From NCBI RefSeq assembly GCF_025913575.1, contig NZ_CP109785.1, forward strand, positions 3,658,001 through 3,722,000: a stretch of DNA of 64,000 nt, given 5' to 3'. Position 1 is the first letter of the stretch. Each line of letters begins with the position of its first letter. Below are positions 43,759-52,441 of the stretch, piece by piece. The DNA comes from Halocatena marina (GTDB lineage: Archaea; Halobacteriota; Halobacteria; Halobacteriales; Haloarculaceae). The notes below the pieces were generated by a model. The model was not told where the DNA came from. It did not search any database and saw only the letters and a list, made by a program, of their open reading frames with translations. A program made the position numbers and the translations under genes.

Positions 43759-43769
43759 TATTTAAGTAG
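43759..43769 (+). promoter_or_regulatory. TATA box for the HHH protein gene
   Basis: tatttaagtag is centred 26 bases upstream of the ATG at 43791, one of the best TATA matches in the window. It also confirms that the plus strand, not the long antisense frame, is expressed here. Confidence 0.65.
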
Positions 43770-43790
43770 TGCGCCTCACTATCACCGCCC

Positions 43791-44678
43791 ATGAACCTAC
43801 TCGATAAGATCAAGTCAGTTCTTGGAATGGGGAAGCCGGAGTCAGAATCGACAGAGGGTACCATCAAGACGTCAGATGAACACGATGTTACTCCATCACA
43901 CGAAGCTGACACCAACGGTGCTGCAGACGTCACTGCCGAATCCAGTGGCGGTCGTGAGACAACTGCTGAAACCGATGTCAGTACAGAGGCGGATGCCGAT
44001 CCGAGCGGAAACACCGAACCCGACTCCGGTGACGATGATGGTGATGACGATGACGATGGTGACAGTGACGGTGATGATGGAGCTGATTCGACAAGCTCCG
44101 ATTTGGACAGTGGTGAGGAGGCGGGAACGCTGGTCGATACGGATGCCGGTGTCGAACCTGCCGAAGCGACGGGGAACGCCGACACGGAGACAGGTCCGGC
44201 GGCAGAACCCGCGGAAGCAGCGGGTCCCGTCTCCGATTCCGGCACTGGTGATGGGTCGGGAACCGGGCCAGCCACCGGGATAGAACAGACAGAAGACGAA
44301 TCAGAACCGGAGACGGAGACGGAGTCTGTGTCTGGGAGTGAACCGGATAACGCATCTGACGAAAACGAACCAACGGAAACAGCTGTGGAGGAAGCAAATG
44401 CAGAAGGAGCGGATGATTCCGAAGGAGCGGATACCGGAGCTGCGTCGGCTGACGATGTGGATGCGGATTCAGATACCGAATCGACCGAGGATGTCGGGAC
44501 GCAGGAGTCAGTGAACGTCATCAAAGGAGTCGGACCGACGTACGCCGAGACGCTTGCAGAAGCGGGCATCGAAACGGTCGCTGATCTTGCTGTTGCTGAT
44601 TCTGAGGATCTTGCGGCGGAGACCGATATCTCTTCGAAGCGTATCGATCGTTGGGTCGGACGTGCACAGCACCGGTGA
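43791..44678 (+). CDS. Very acidic low-complexity protein with C-terminal helix-hairpin-helix domain
   Basis: 295 aa. A short basic-amphipathic N-terminus (N-L-L-D-K-I-K-S-V-L-G-M-G-K) is followed by some 200 residues made mainly of Glu, Asp, Ser, Thr, Gly and Ala. The C-terminal 55 residues form a helix-hairpin-helix module: V-I-K-G-V-G-P-T-Y-A-E-T-L, then I-E-T-V-A-D-L-A, ending R-W-V-G-R-A-Q. Such modules bind DNA or ribosomes in other proteins. The acidic part contains Asp-Asp-Asp runs. The function is unknown; a nucleic-acid-associated tether is plausible. Confidence 0.8.
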   Translation: MNLLDKIKSVLGMGKPESESTEGTIKTSDEHDVTPSHEADTNGAADVTAESSGGRETTAETDVSTEADADPSGNTEPDSGDDDGDDDDDGDSDGDDGADSTSSDLDSGEEAGTLVDTDAGVEPAEATGNADTETGPAAEPAEAAGPVSDSGTGDGSGTGPATGIEQTEDESEPETETESVSGSEPDNASDENEPTETAVEEANAEGADDSEGADTGAASADDVDADSDTESTEDVGTQESVNVIKGVGPTYAETLAEAGIETVADLAVADSEDLAAETDISSKRIDRWVGRAQHR

Positions 44679-44981
44679 ACACTCGATTATACACAATTCT
44701 ACGCGAATTTGGTCTGTCTTCAGTGGTTGTCAGGCGTGTGATTACGGCGTTCGATTCGACGAGTTCGACCGAGTCCGCCGTGTAGTAGCTCTCGATGCTG
44801 CGGATTAGTAGCCGTCTCTTCTGAATACGATGTCTCGTACCACTAGAATACTACTCTTCTCTCGTGTACAACGGGAGACTGGCTCGACCACAGTTTGCTT
44901 ACATCGAAACATCAACACGACGACACGCGAGGGAAAGGATAACCGAAACGTTCTGCCGACGCTGTCTCCGAACAGAGACTA
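44679..44981. other. Intergenic region
   Basis: These 303 bases hold a short open plus-strand stretch ending at about 44808 (F-D-E-F-D-R-V-R-R-V-V) without a clear start. A TATA-like aggataacc lies at about 44935-44943. I see no gene I can defend. Confidence 0.4.
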
Positions 44982-45854
44982 ATGCAGTATCACGTAAATG
45001 GTCGGCTCGTCTCCGCCGAAGATGCGTCGGTAAGCGTGCTCGATCGAGGCTTTCGCTACGGTGACGCGGCGTTTGAGACGCTGCGAGCGTACGGTGGTGC
45101 GGTGTTCGCGTGGAGTGCTCACCGGGATCGACTCGAACGCACCTGTGAAACGCTCGGGATGGCTGATGCGGTTCCCGACGATCTCGCGCTCCGAATCGCA
45201 GAGACCCTCGATGCAAACGATCTCGAAGATGCCTACGTCCGCGTTTCTATCACCCGCGGTATCCAGCCGGGGAAACTGACGCCACGAACGACTGTCGATC
45301 CGACGGTCGTTGTTGTCGTCGACAGCCTCCCGCGCGGCGGACGAAACGGCCAGTCCGTCTGGGACGATCACGCAACCGTTCAGACCGTTACAACCCGTCG
45401 GATTCCCGACAGTGCAATCCCTGTCTCGGCGAAGACGCATAACTACCTGAACGGTATTCTCGCTCGACTCGAACTCCGGCGCGCGACGACAGAGTCCTAC
45501 CATCCTGACGAAGCTCTGCTTCGAGACACGGACGGCTATATCGCAGAAGGCGCAACGAGCAATCTCTGTTTCGTCGACAACGGCACGCTCAAAACGCCAC
45601 AGCGAGGAACGATCCTTCCCGGTATCACACGCGAGATCGTCCTCGATCTCGCTGCCGACGAATCGTTTCCTGTCGAGACCGGTCGGTACACTCTCGATGA
45701 CATCCGCTCTGCTGATGAAGCGTTTCTCACTAATACGACGTGGGAACTCCGGCCGGTCGAAACCGTCGACGGACTCGATATTGGTGGGGGACCGATTACG
45801 ACGCTTCTCTCGCGACTGTTCGATGACCTCGTCGAACAGTACTACTCGGAGTGA
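44982..45854 (+). CDS. pabC: Class IV aminotransferase (PabC/IlvE/DAAT family)
   Basis: 290 aa. Fold-type IV PLP features include D-R-G-F-R-Y-G-D-A-A-F-E-T near 21-33, S-A-K-T-H-N-Y-L-N near 152 with the PLP lysine, E-G-A-T-S-N-L near 187, and G-I-T-R-E near 212. The length and first motif are typical of 4-amino-4-deoxychorismate lyase (PabC), but branched-chain aminotransferases are close. In many haloarchaea pabC follows pabB and pabA; here neither is present, so the PabC name rests on sequence alone. The 3' end overlaps the convergent 45842 gene by 13 bases. Confidence 0.75.
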   Translation: MQYHVNGRLVSAEDASVSVLDRGFRYGDAAFETLRAYGGAVFAWSAHRDRLERTCETLGMADAVPDDLALRIAETLDANDLEDAYVRVSITRGIQPGKLTPRTTVDPTVVVVVDSLPRGGRNGQSVWDDHATVQTVTTRRIPDSAIPVSAKTHNYLNGILARLELRRATTESYHPDEALLRDTDGYIAEGATSNLCFVDNGTLKTPQRGTILPGITREIVLDLAADESFPVETGRYTLDDIRSADEAFLTNTTWELRPVETVDGLDIGGGPITTLLSRLFDDLVEQYYSE

Positions 45855-46909
45855 GTTGGTTCTCTGGCGTCTTGTCTGACTACGCCATCGAATTCGAGGA
45901 CGTAATCGGTTCCGAACGCCGTTGATGGCGTCTGATACCCGTTCGGCGTCTCGCCATCGAGTGCTCGTCGAGCGCTCTCGACGGCTGTTTCGGCGGTGAG
46001 TGTGTACCCGTTCGGTGTCGTGAGCCGCGCGATGAGCCGCTCTTCACCATTTGAGACTTCACCCCACAGACGGCTCTCTCCCTGCTGACGTTCCTCAGCG
46101 TCCGGTCCATCGATCGCTCTCTCGATGAACGATCGAAGACCATCCTTGACGAGTGAGTTCGTGAGAAGCGGTCCGAGGTGCTGAGAGAGTCGAAGCGCAC
46201 GGATGGCCTGTGGAGGAAGTGCCATGTAGAATTCGATATTTGGGATGCCCGTCGTCCGGTCGGCAGTCGAAACGTCGCCCCACGGGATTGTCACTGCGGT
46301 TCGTTCTCGATGACCGAAGTCGATTGAGCGGCTTTTCCACCCCGGCGGTGTTCGTCGTATCTTGCCGTCTTCACGGACGGCACCGCCCGCTTCGAGTCCC
46401 TCGACCATCGTCAGGGCGGTTCCAGGTGACGGAGCGCCGAGGCTATCGAAACCAAGTGCGAGGTGGGTTGCTTCAGGAAGTGCATTCCCAAGGTGCGATG
46501 CGAGACAATCTGACGGCACCACATCGAAGCCGACACCCGGAAGGAGCGTCACTCCTGCCTCCTCTGCCCGTTCACTGCGAGACGCAATGGCTTCGAACAC
46601 CTCGATCTCCCCAGTGATGTCGAGATAGTGTGTGCCTCGTGAGAGACACGCCTCGACGATTGGTTCGTGTGTGTGGACGAACGGACCAGCACAGTTGAGT
46701 ACAACATCGAATTCCGCTATGTGTTGCGCTACGATGTCGGAATGTTCGAGACCGAACACCCTGCAATCGAGTCCCCATTCCGTCGCCTGCGCTTCGAGCT
46801 TGGCCGTATCTCGTCCAGCGAGGACGGGCTCAATCCCCTGTTCGATCGCTCTTTCGACAACGAGGCGACCGGTGTACCCGTATGAACCGTAAACGAGCAA
46901 TGTATCCAT
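45842..46909 (-). CDS. Saccharopine-dehydrogenase-family / trans-acting enoyl reductase-like protein
   Basis: 355 aa. The N-terminal NAD(P) fold Y-G-S-Y-G-Y-T-G-R is near residue 7-15, V-L-A-G-R-D near 28, V-L-N-C-A-G-P-F near 71, Y-L-D-I-T-G-E near 95, and G-V-G-F-D-V-V-P-S-D-C near 125. This is the family that includes mycobacterial trans-acting enoyl reductases and archaeal prenyl-chain-related reductases. The substrate is unknown. The ATG at 46909 begins the Rossmann fold; 20 more open codons upstream look non-coding. Confidence 0.82.
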   Translation of the reverse strand: MDTLLVYGSYGYTGRLVVERAIEQGIEPVLAGRDTAKLEAQATEWGLDCRVFGLEHSDIVAQHIAEFDVVLNCAGPFVHTHEPIVEACLSRGTHYLDITGEIEVFEAIASRSERAEEAGVTLLPGVGFDVVPSDCLASHLGNALPEATHLALGFDSLGAPSPGTALTMVEGLEAGGAVREDGKIRRTPPGWKSRSIDFGHRERTAVTIPWGDVSTADRTTGIPNIEFYMALPPQAIRALRLSQHLGPLLTNSLVKDGLRSFIERAIDGPDAEERQQGESRLWGEVSNGEERLIARLTTPNGYTLTAETAVESARRALDGETPNGYQTPSTAFGTDYVLEFDGVVRQDAREPTHSE

Positions 46910-47082
46910 ACCTGCGAATTCTTGCTTCTTCGATATAACCCATCCGCAAATCGATATCTGAGAGCTCACGTGATGATACGGCCAAACCGCTGTTCTCGAA
47001 CGAGCGTGATCTGGCTGGTCTATTTCCGTCTCTATCGATTTCCAGTTGTCACAACCGGCGATTTACCTCGATTTCCACGCCA

Positions 47083-47089
47083 TTAATTA
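47083..47089 (+). promoter_or_regulatory. TATA-like box for the 47113 gene
   Basis: ttaatta is centred about 27 bases before the ATG at 47113. Confidence 0.5.
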
Positions 47090-47112
47090 CTATCCCTCCT
47101 CTATCCGTGACT

Positions 47113-47268
47113 ATGCCCAAGACAGTCGAAGCAAAATGTACGAACGGAGAGTGTGAGTTGGACATGATGGAACTGCACTACACGTATGACATGAGTGATG
47201 ACACAACCACCGACGACTTCGTCTGTCCGTACTGTCGCTCGGATGCACTCGAAGAAATCGTTCTATAA
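47113..47268 (+). CDS. Small zinc-knuckle protein (DUF7559-like)
   Basis: 51 aa. Two Cys pairs, C9-x4-C14 and C38-x2-C41, are separated by M-E-L-H-Y-T-Y-D-M and could bind one zinc. It starts M-P-K-T-V-E-A-K-C and ends E-E-I-V-L. I remember a conserved haloarchaeal family with this form (DUF7559); the function is unknown. A well-placed TATA-like box supports expression. It is transcribed towards the Hsp20 gene, 59 bases downstream. Confidence 0.75.
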   Translation: MPKTVEAKCTNGECELDMMELHYTYDMSDDTTTDDFVCPYCRSDALEEIVL

Positions 47269-47327
47269 TATTCGCGGTATTTTGTCTCCGCACAAGCGAT
47301 AAGCACGTTCGAATCGTAGATCGGCGT

Positions 47328-47855
47328 ATGCTACGGGAATTCGGTGAACGGGTCGAGAGCGTCGTACTGGACGGTTTGGGGCGATCAGTGAGTCGCATCC
47401 AAGAACAAAAACCACTCTCTGTCGATCTCTTGGAGGATGATGAGTCCTATATCATCGTGTTCGATGCGCCCGGAGCGACGAGCAACGATGTTGACGTTCG
47501 ATTCGATGATCGAACCGTTCACGTCCGTGTCGATCGCTTCCGTGACACCTACGAGGGGTTCGATATGAAGCTTCGTGGCCGCGGGTTGTCACTTTCCGGG
47601 TCCGTTTCCCTTCCGGAGCATGCGTCTGTCGACCCAGAATCGGCGACAGCAACGCTCACCGATTCAGGAACCTTACAAGTGACGTTGCCAAAAACCGGTT
47701 CCGACTCCGCTGACGACCCGATTCGCATCGAAACCGACCGGACACAGAGCAAACCCGATCACGATTCAGATTCGGATTCAGACGCTGATTCTGACTCTGA
47801 CTCTGACTCCGTCGATTCAGACGACTCTGGTGGGGCTTCGGATTCGAGCGAATAA
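47328..47855 (+). CDS. Hsp20/alpha-crystallin family chaperone with Asp/Ser tail
   Basis: 175 aa. The alpha-crystallin domain spans about 25-125: I-I-V-F-D-A-P-G-A, V-D-V-R-F-D-D-R-T-V-H-V-R-V, F-x-L-S-G-S-V-S-L-P, then the signature G-T-L-Q-V-T-L-P-K. After residue 130 comes an Asp/Ser-rich tail with many D-S dipeptides. This replaces the short I-x-I/V extension of typical small heat-shock proteins, although an I-R-I sits near 132. It probably acts as an ATP-independent holdase in the cytoplasm. Confidence 0.85.
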   Translation: MLREFGERVESVVLDGLGRSVSRIQEQKPLSVDLLEDDESYIIVFDAPGATSNDVDVRFDDRTVHVRVDRFRDTYEGFDMKLRGRGLSLSGSVSLPEHASVDPESATATLTDSGTLQVTLPKTGSDSADDPIRIETDRTQSKPDHDSDSDSDADSDSDSDSVDSDDSGGASDSSE

Positions 47856-47856
47856 G

Positions 47857-48717
47857 TCACTCGAACGCAGTGAGTCCTGTGGCTGGATAACTGACGACCG
47901 TATCGACGCCCGCGTCGTGGAGGGTTCTGATCCGTTCACGGACTGTCTCTCTGTTACCGACAAGCGCGAAATCCTGTGCAGCAGTGAGGAGGATATCACG
48001 AGCTTGCCCGGTTGCCCGACGATCAGTGACTGGCGCTGTAGTAGAACCGGATTTGGATGTTGATTCAGTGGCTGCGTCAGTAGTGGTGTCTGATGATGCC
48101 TTGGCTATTGCTCGTCGTACGATTTTCCGTCGTGCGACGTATCCACCGACGGCGTCGAGGATCACGTCGTCATCGTCGGAGAGAACGGTCGGTGCATAGA
48201 CTGCGATTTCGCCGTCGTATCCCACAGAACGGAGCGCACGAACTTCGCTGAGTGTGTGTCGGGAGAGGAGATCGTACTGAACGCCACCAGCCGCAAGCGC
48301 GAGTCGTTCGATGCCTTCGGTACCGACCCACGGACAGGGTGCTGGTCCTGCTGTCGATCTGGACGACGCAAGCGCTGCTTCAAGTCGTGGTGCGACTGCC
48401 CGGCTCCGTTCTTCATCGCTCAGGTACGCCGCATTTCCGGCGACGAACACGCGTCCGATCTCGTCTGGCATCCAATCAGCCAGCGCGCTATCACCCAGCG
48501 GATCGAATCCGTTCGCACGAACGGGTGTCGTGAGATACACGGTTGCGTGCTCTGTGAGCGTATCAAGTGTGTCTCGGCTCGGGAGGTGTTCGCGTCCTTC
48601 GTAGTCGATAGTGATTGTATCGATTTCGAATCCAGCAGCGCGAGAGACGTCACACTCTGTCGGTTTCAGCGCGATAGCATCGAACCCAACGCTGGAGAAT
48701 GATTGTGCAGTCAACAT
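47857..48717 (-). CDS. Haloarchaeal luciferase-like protein (DUF7388-like)
   Basis: 286 aa. It is a barrel-like sequence with A-L-K-P-T-E-C-D-V near the start, I-D-Y-E-G-R-E-H-L-P near 37, T-T-P-V-R-A-N-G-F-D-P-L-G near 63, and G-T-E-G-I-E-R-L-A near 132. The end resembles the C-terminus of F420-dependent luciferase-like oxidoreductases (V-R-E-R-I-R-T-L-H-D-A-G-V-D-T-V). A Ser/Thr/Asp-rich linker lies at about 205-235. I recall the family as DUF7388. It is convergent with hsp20, with one base between the stops. Confidence 0.75.
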   Translation of the reverse strand: MLTAQSFSSVGFDAIALKPTECDVSRAAGFEIDTITIDYEGREHLPSRDTLDTLTEHATVYLTTPVRANGFDPLGDSALADWMPDEIGRVFVAGNAAYLSDEERSRAVAPRLEAALASSRSTAGPAPCPWVGTEGIERLALAAGGVQYDLLSRHTLSEVRALRSVGYDGEIAVYAPTVLSDDDDVILDAVGGYVARRKIVRRAIAKASSDTTTDAATESTSKSGSTTAPVTDRRATGQARDILLTAAQDFALVGNRETVRERIRTLHDAGVDTVVSYPATGLTAFE

Positions 48718-49075
48718 TCGTCTCCTCCGGTCGAAAATACGCTATACGCGGCGCGGAACGCGATCTGCCGTGAAAACGACCATACGACACAGTTGGGTGG
48801 TCTGCGCAAAAACGTGTCGTTCGAGGCGAGCGTTACAACACACCGACTGTTACCAGACCCGTATATTCAACCACTAACTGAATATACTGTAATCTCATTA
48901 TTTATCATTCTTCGTGTCAGCGCTACTGATTCGGTGTGCGGATCGCACGGCAGTGCCCACGATGGGCGTTGTACTGTCGTATTTGTCCACGGCTGAATTT
49001 AGAATGCGTCGTATTGATCCATCGTGTTTTGCAAGGTACAGAATTACCTCAAAAGCAGCCCAACATTGAGTCGTC
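48718..49075. other. Intergenic region
   Basis: 358 bases between divergent genes. AT-rich blocks (tatattcaac, tactgtaatctcattatttatc) lie at about 48860-48907. No ORF or structured RNA that I can support. Confidence 0.4.
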
Positions 49076-49267
49076 ATGTCCGATGCAATGCCAGAGGAAT
49101 CGGGAGCGTCGTATTTGGTCTTCGGAGCAATTGGTTCTGTCATGCTCGCGCTGTACGAGTATTACGCTCGTGACAATCGACAACGAGGTGTCTTCATTGG
49201 ATTGTGGCCACCGACAATGATCGGATTTGCAATCTACCTCCGCCTGCACGAATCGGATTCCGAGTAA
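49076..49267 (+). CDS. Small membrane protein
   Basis: 63 aa with two hydrophobic segments, L-V-F-G-A-I-G-S-V-M-L-A-L-Y near 13-27 and G-L-W-P-P-T-M-I-G-F-A-I-Y near 41-55. A polar loop rich in Arg/Asp/Asn (Y-A-R-D-N-R-Q-R-G) lies between them. I do not recognise the family. The acidic C-terminus and codon composition are consistent with a genuine haloarchaeal gene. Confidence 0.6.
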   Translation: MSDAMPEESGASYLVFGAIGSVMLALYEYYARDNRQRGVFIGLWPPTMIGFAIYLRLHESDSE

Positions 49268-49345
49268 ACCGTGGCTTTTCTGTTGGCAGTCGTACGTTAT
49301 TTCGAAAACACACCTACGGAGTTGTGAGTACTGCGTGGATAGTGA

Positions 49346-49984
49346 TCACGTCGGTAGATCCGCATCCGGATCGACCCGGCGGTCGGCGTCCGGGGGCAGG
49401 TCCCAATCGGTCACGAGTTCGAGAAACTGGACGAGAATACGAGCTGTTGCGCCCCAGACGGTGTATCCATCGACATGGAAGAAGTGGAGTCGGATATCAC
49501 CGTAGTGAGGGTGATCGCGCTGTTCCGATTCGTAGTTCGAGCGATCAGTCAGTGCATCGACTGAGAGGACTGCAATCTCGGCCACCTCACGTTGGTCGGG
49601 AAGATACTCACGATCGGGGATCTGAGCGACGAACGGACACACTGAGTAGCTCGTAACGGTCCGAATATCATCGAGACGGCCGACGACACGCGACTCACCC
49701 TTCCGCAGTCCGATCTCTTCGTGGGATTCACGGAGTGCAGTCTCACAGAGATCTGAGTCGTGTGGCTCGCGTCCACCACCGGGAAAGCTCATCTGGCCAG
49801 GATGCTCTCCGAGATGGTCGGCGCGCTTTGTAAACAGGAGGTACTCTCCGGCCTCACGCGCGATGACAGGTACGAGAACTGCAGCTTCCCGTTCCTCATC
49901 GCACACAGCAACCGGCTCGTGCGTACTCACCCGCGAAAGATCGACAGTCGGCGTGAGCTGTCCGTCCCGTGTTGAACGGTCCAT
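49346..49984 (-). CDS. Nudix hydrolase, CoA pyrophosphatase type
   Basis: 212 aa. The CoA-specific motif region L-L-F-T-K-R-A-D-H-L-G-E-H-P-G-Q-M-S-F-P-G-G-G is at about 48-70. The Nudix box follows with its core A-L-R-E-S-H-E-E-I-G-L intact. These enzymes cleave CoA and its derivatives to phosphopantetheine and 3',5'-ADP. The C-terminal Y-T-V-W-G-A-T-A-R is typical of the family. The ATG at 49984 adds a 30-residue acidic N-terminus before the domain. Confidence 0.88.
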   Translation of the reverse strand: MDRSTRDGQLTPTVDLSRVSTHEPVAVCDEEREAAVLVPVIAREAGEYLLFTKRADHLGEHPGQMSFPGGGREPHDSDLCETALRESHEEIGLRKGESRVVGRLDDIRTVTSYSVCPFVAQIPDREYLPDQREVAEIAVLSVDALTDRSNYESEQRDHPHYGDIRLHFFHVDGYTVWGATARILVQFLELVTDWDLPPDADRRVDPDADLPT

Positions 49985-50859
49985 GTAGTGTATGCTACCT
50001 CCTCAATTGCAATAACAGTATTTGTGATCACACGAATACGTATTTCAAATGTATCAGGAAATGCTATAAATGAATCTTCTTTTACTCGTTTAGTGGATGA
50101 CTGTCTTGCTGTTCTCTGTTCCCAACCACGACTGATCTCTATAGAAACACGAGTAATCTATGTATGCTATCATTAGAATTCAGATGAATTTGTAGTCGAA
50201 TATACGAATCAACATATATATTGAGATTATCAGTTCCAGTTGAAACAAAGGGGTACGAGTTCCGATACCTGATCGTAGAATACGTCATAAAATGGTGGGG
50301 AATTCATCACTGTTGAGTGAGGGTATCAATCAGGGAGAACCCATCGATGGCTGTACGAACGTACGAAGGATTGTGAGATGTCCTAACAAGATCTTGATAG
50401 CCGTGGGAATCAGAAACTAAGGTCGGAAATGAGCATTTCAGGTGTACTCGTATAACTTACCGAATGGCCGTTCCAGCAAGAATTTAATGTAGGAAAGTTA
50501 AGTATTATACACCAAATTTATGTGCGATTATGTCGGAATATCCAACTGGTCCTCATCATGGATAAGTTGGGAGACCGCTACCGTGTGCCAGAACACACGG
50601 TTCCAATGTGTTCGAACCAATGTCTTTTTTGACAGCTGCGTGCGGCCTCCGCCCACATCTATTATACAATGGTATTTAATATTCGTGTATAGTTCCATAT
50701 TGACCATTTACGAATGATAGTATACTTGTTGTTGATTGATAGATGGGATACTACTGCCCAATTGTCCAATGGCTTCCAATTTTGGCCAGCCACGGGCTTT
50801 GGAAGCATACATCAGACCCCGGGAATTCAGAGATATTGTTTTGTGGATGGCCTTTTACT
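49985..50859. other. Long AT-rich region without a confident gene
   Basis: 875 bases, the largest gap in the window and visibly more AT-rich than its surroundings (for example gaatatacgaatcaacatatatattg near 50196-50221). Short open frames exist at 50520-50717 and 50714-50945 (plus), but their Cys/Trp/Ile-rich translations are unlike acidic haloarchaeal proteins. One contains I-V-L-W-M-A-F-Y-F-N, a segment reminiscent of a transposase but not enough to call. It could be a decayed mobile element or a long regulatory region. Confidence 0.5.
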
Positions 50860-51300
50860 TCAATCAGCGAGCAATTCTCGTGCATTCGCCAATTCGACCG
50901 GTCCCCACGTTTCTAAATCGTAGCTCACGTCTATCAATCGGTTGATTGCTTCTTCATCCTCGGTAGCGACAGCTCGGGCTGCCTCCGTTCGAAAGCGCTC
51001 CTCAACTGCTCTGCCGAGCCGATCACGGTCGACCTTCCGAGATTCGATATCCATGATGTGTGGAAGATCCGTTCCACCGTCGGGGATCACCGGGAAAGCG
51101 GTTGGTCCGACAGTGAGTGCATCCTCGCTCTTGACAAGATGATACGATTCGATGGCTGTGTCGATCAGCGACTCGTCGGGTGGGTCTTCGCTTTGCTTGA
51201 ATGCGAGTTCGACGAGTGCGGTCTTGAGTTCGGGTCGGGTGAGTGCACCGAAGAGATCGACGACCCCTGCGAGTTCGTCGGGTGAGAGATCGATTGTCAT
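50860..51300 (-). CDS. Conserved haloarchaeal protein (DUF7109-like)
   Basis: 146 aa, all-helical. The start is T-I-D-L-S-P-D-E-L-A-G-V-V-D-L-F-G-A-L-T-R. It continues with L-V-E-L-A-F-K-Q near 30, A-F-P-V-I-P-D-G near 66-73 and D-L-P-H-I-M-D near 77. I recall this family as DUF7109; its function is unknown. Its ATG overlaps the stop of the upstream glycosyltransferase-like gene by 4 bases (ATGA), so the two are co-translated. Confidence 0.75.
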   Translation of the reverse strand: MTIDLSPDELAGVVDLFGALTRPELKTALVELAFKQSEDPPDESLIDTAIESYHLVKSEDALTVGPTAFPVIPDGGTDLPHIMDIESRKVDRDRLGRAVEERFRTEAARAVATEDEEAINRLIDVSYDLETWGPVELANARELLAD

Positions 51301-52388
51301 ATTTGCTCATTCATGTCCAATCGTGCGGCATTGCTCACTGCATGTGGGTCGATGGGTGCGTTCTCCCACGCAGGCAGGCGCGTGTCCTTCTTAGGAGGTT
51401 GCACGGCCTTTGCGTACTCCTTGATCTGTCCATGCTCGGCTGTGCTGTCGTAGTCCAACCCATTAAACGCCGCGTCCTCGGCATACTGGTTGATGAGCGT
51501 TGTTGCTGTCTTGTGATATCGTTCGCGTAATAATTCATAATCCGGGTGAACGCCGTTGTCCGCGAGCGCGTGAAACAGCGCAGCACCGACTTCGACGCTC
51601 ATCCCTCCGAGGCCTTGCGGTCCGCCGACCGCTCGGTGATCGTGTTCGTGAACGCCGAGATCAGTCTGTGCCGACCCCGCGAATCCCGCGTGTTCGAATG
51701 CGTTTCCAAGCACGCCGACTTCGAGACCCCACCCACGAGGCAAGCGCAACTGTCGAGCGAGCGCAGTTGTCATCGCCATCTCGCCCGCAAGAGCGTATCG
51801 GAACGCAGCGAGATACTCGACGACCGGAGCTGACTGGCGTTCTGCGAGCGCACGCACGATCGGAACGTAGAAGAGCCGAAAGAGTCGGCCATAGAGCTGA
51901 TTTTCCTCGATGCGGGCATAATAGCCCTTCACGAACGAGTAATCTCGTGCGAGGGGAAAGAGCAGTCGGTTGATGTGGCGCTCTGAGTACGTCTCGGTGT
52001 CGGCGTCGTGGAATACGATGTACTCATTGTCGCTTGCAACACCGATTGCGAGCCAGACGTCCCGTCCCTTTCCGTGCGGACCGTCGAGCCCTGCTTTTCT
52101 GAGTCGTTCCTGTACCCGAGGGCCACCGCACCAGACCGTCTCACACGCGAACTCATAGCTTGAGAGCCATTCGTGTATCTTGCTCACATTCTGCTCATCC
52201 GCGCGCAGTGCGACGACGACGCGAGCTGGATCGACCCGTTCGAGCGTCGTCAGGATGCGCTCGGTCGTGTGACTAGCGTGAGCGTGTTCGGTCATCGGCA
52301 CAACGACGCTCGTTCGATCGGTCGGTGCGTCGGGAACGGTATCAGCAAAGTCGTGCAGCGTCGTTACCCGCTCCTGAACGTATTCCAT
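51297..52388 (-). CDS. Family-2/GT81-like glycosyltransferase (glucosyl-3-phosphoglycerate synthase-like)
   Basis: 363 aa. The GT-A fold shows S-V-V-V-P-M near residue 24, G-K-G-R-D-V-W near 108 and a metal-binding D-A-D in F-H-D-A-D-T-E near 125. The segment F-V-K-G-Y-Y-A-R near 150 and the R-L-F-R-L-F-Y-V-P region are reminiscent of glucosyl- or mannosyl-3-phosphoglycerate synthases, which start synthesis of compatible solutes. Soluble, no membrane helix. The ATG at 52388 is preferred to one 36 bases upstream. The true donor and acceptor are not certain. Confidence 0.75.
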   Translation of the reverse strand: MEYVQERVTTLHDFADTVPDAPTDRTSVVVPMTEHAHASHTTERILTTLERVDPARVVVALRADEQNVSKIHEWLSSYEFACETVWCGGPRVQERLRKAGLDGPHGKGRDVWLAIGVASDNEYIVFHDADTETYSERHINRLLFPLARDYSFVKGYYARIEENQLYGRLFRLFYVPIVRALAERQSAPVVEYLAAFRYALAGEMAMTTALARQLRLPRGWGLEVGVLGNAFEHAGFAGSAQTDLGVHEHDHRAVGGPQGLGGMSVEVGAALFHALADNGVHPDYELLRERYHKTATTLINQYAEDAAFNGLDYDSTAEHGQIKEYAKAVQPPKKDTRLPAWENAPIDPHAVSNAARLDMNEQI

Positions 52389-52441
52389 TACATATGAGTG
52401 GTGCCCTGCGGGGCAAAGTCTCATCTATCCGCGGAACTGTC

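Noticed and set aside
43226..44569. A 447-codon open frame on the minus strand, extremely Ser/Val/Pro-rich, longer than the plus-strand gene it covers.
   Set aside because: It is the mirror of Asp/Glu/Ser/Thr codons in the acidic HHH gene. The plus strand has a well-placed TATA box and a recognisable HHH domain, and the antisense frame also runs through the end of aroE.
50714..50945. Short plus-strand frames considered as transposase fragments.
   Set aside because: The only hint is a hydrophobic W-M-A-F-Y-F-N segment. There are no inverted repeats, no catalytic triad and no target duplication that I can see.
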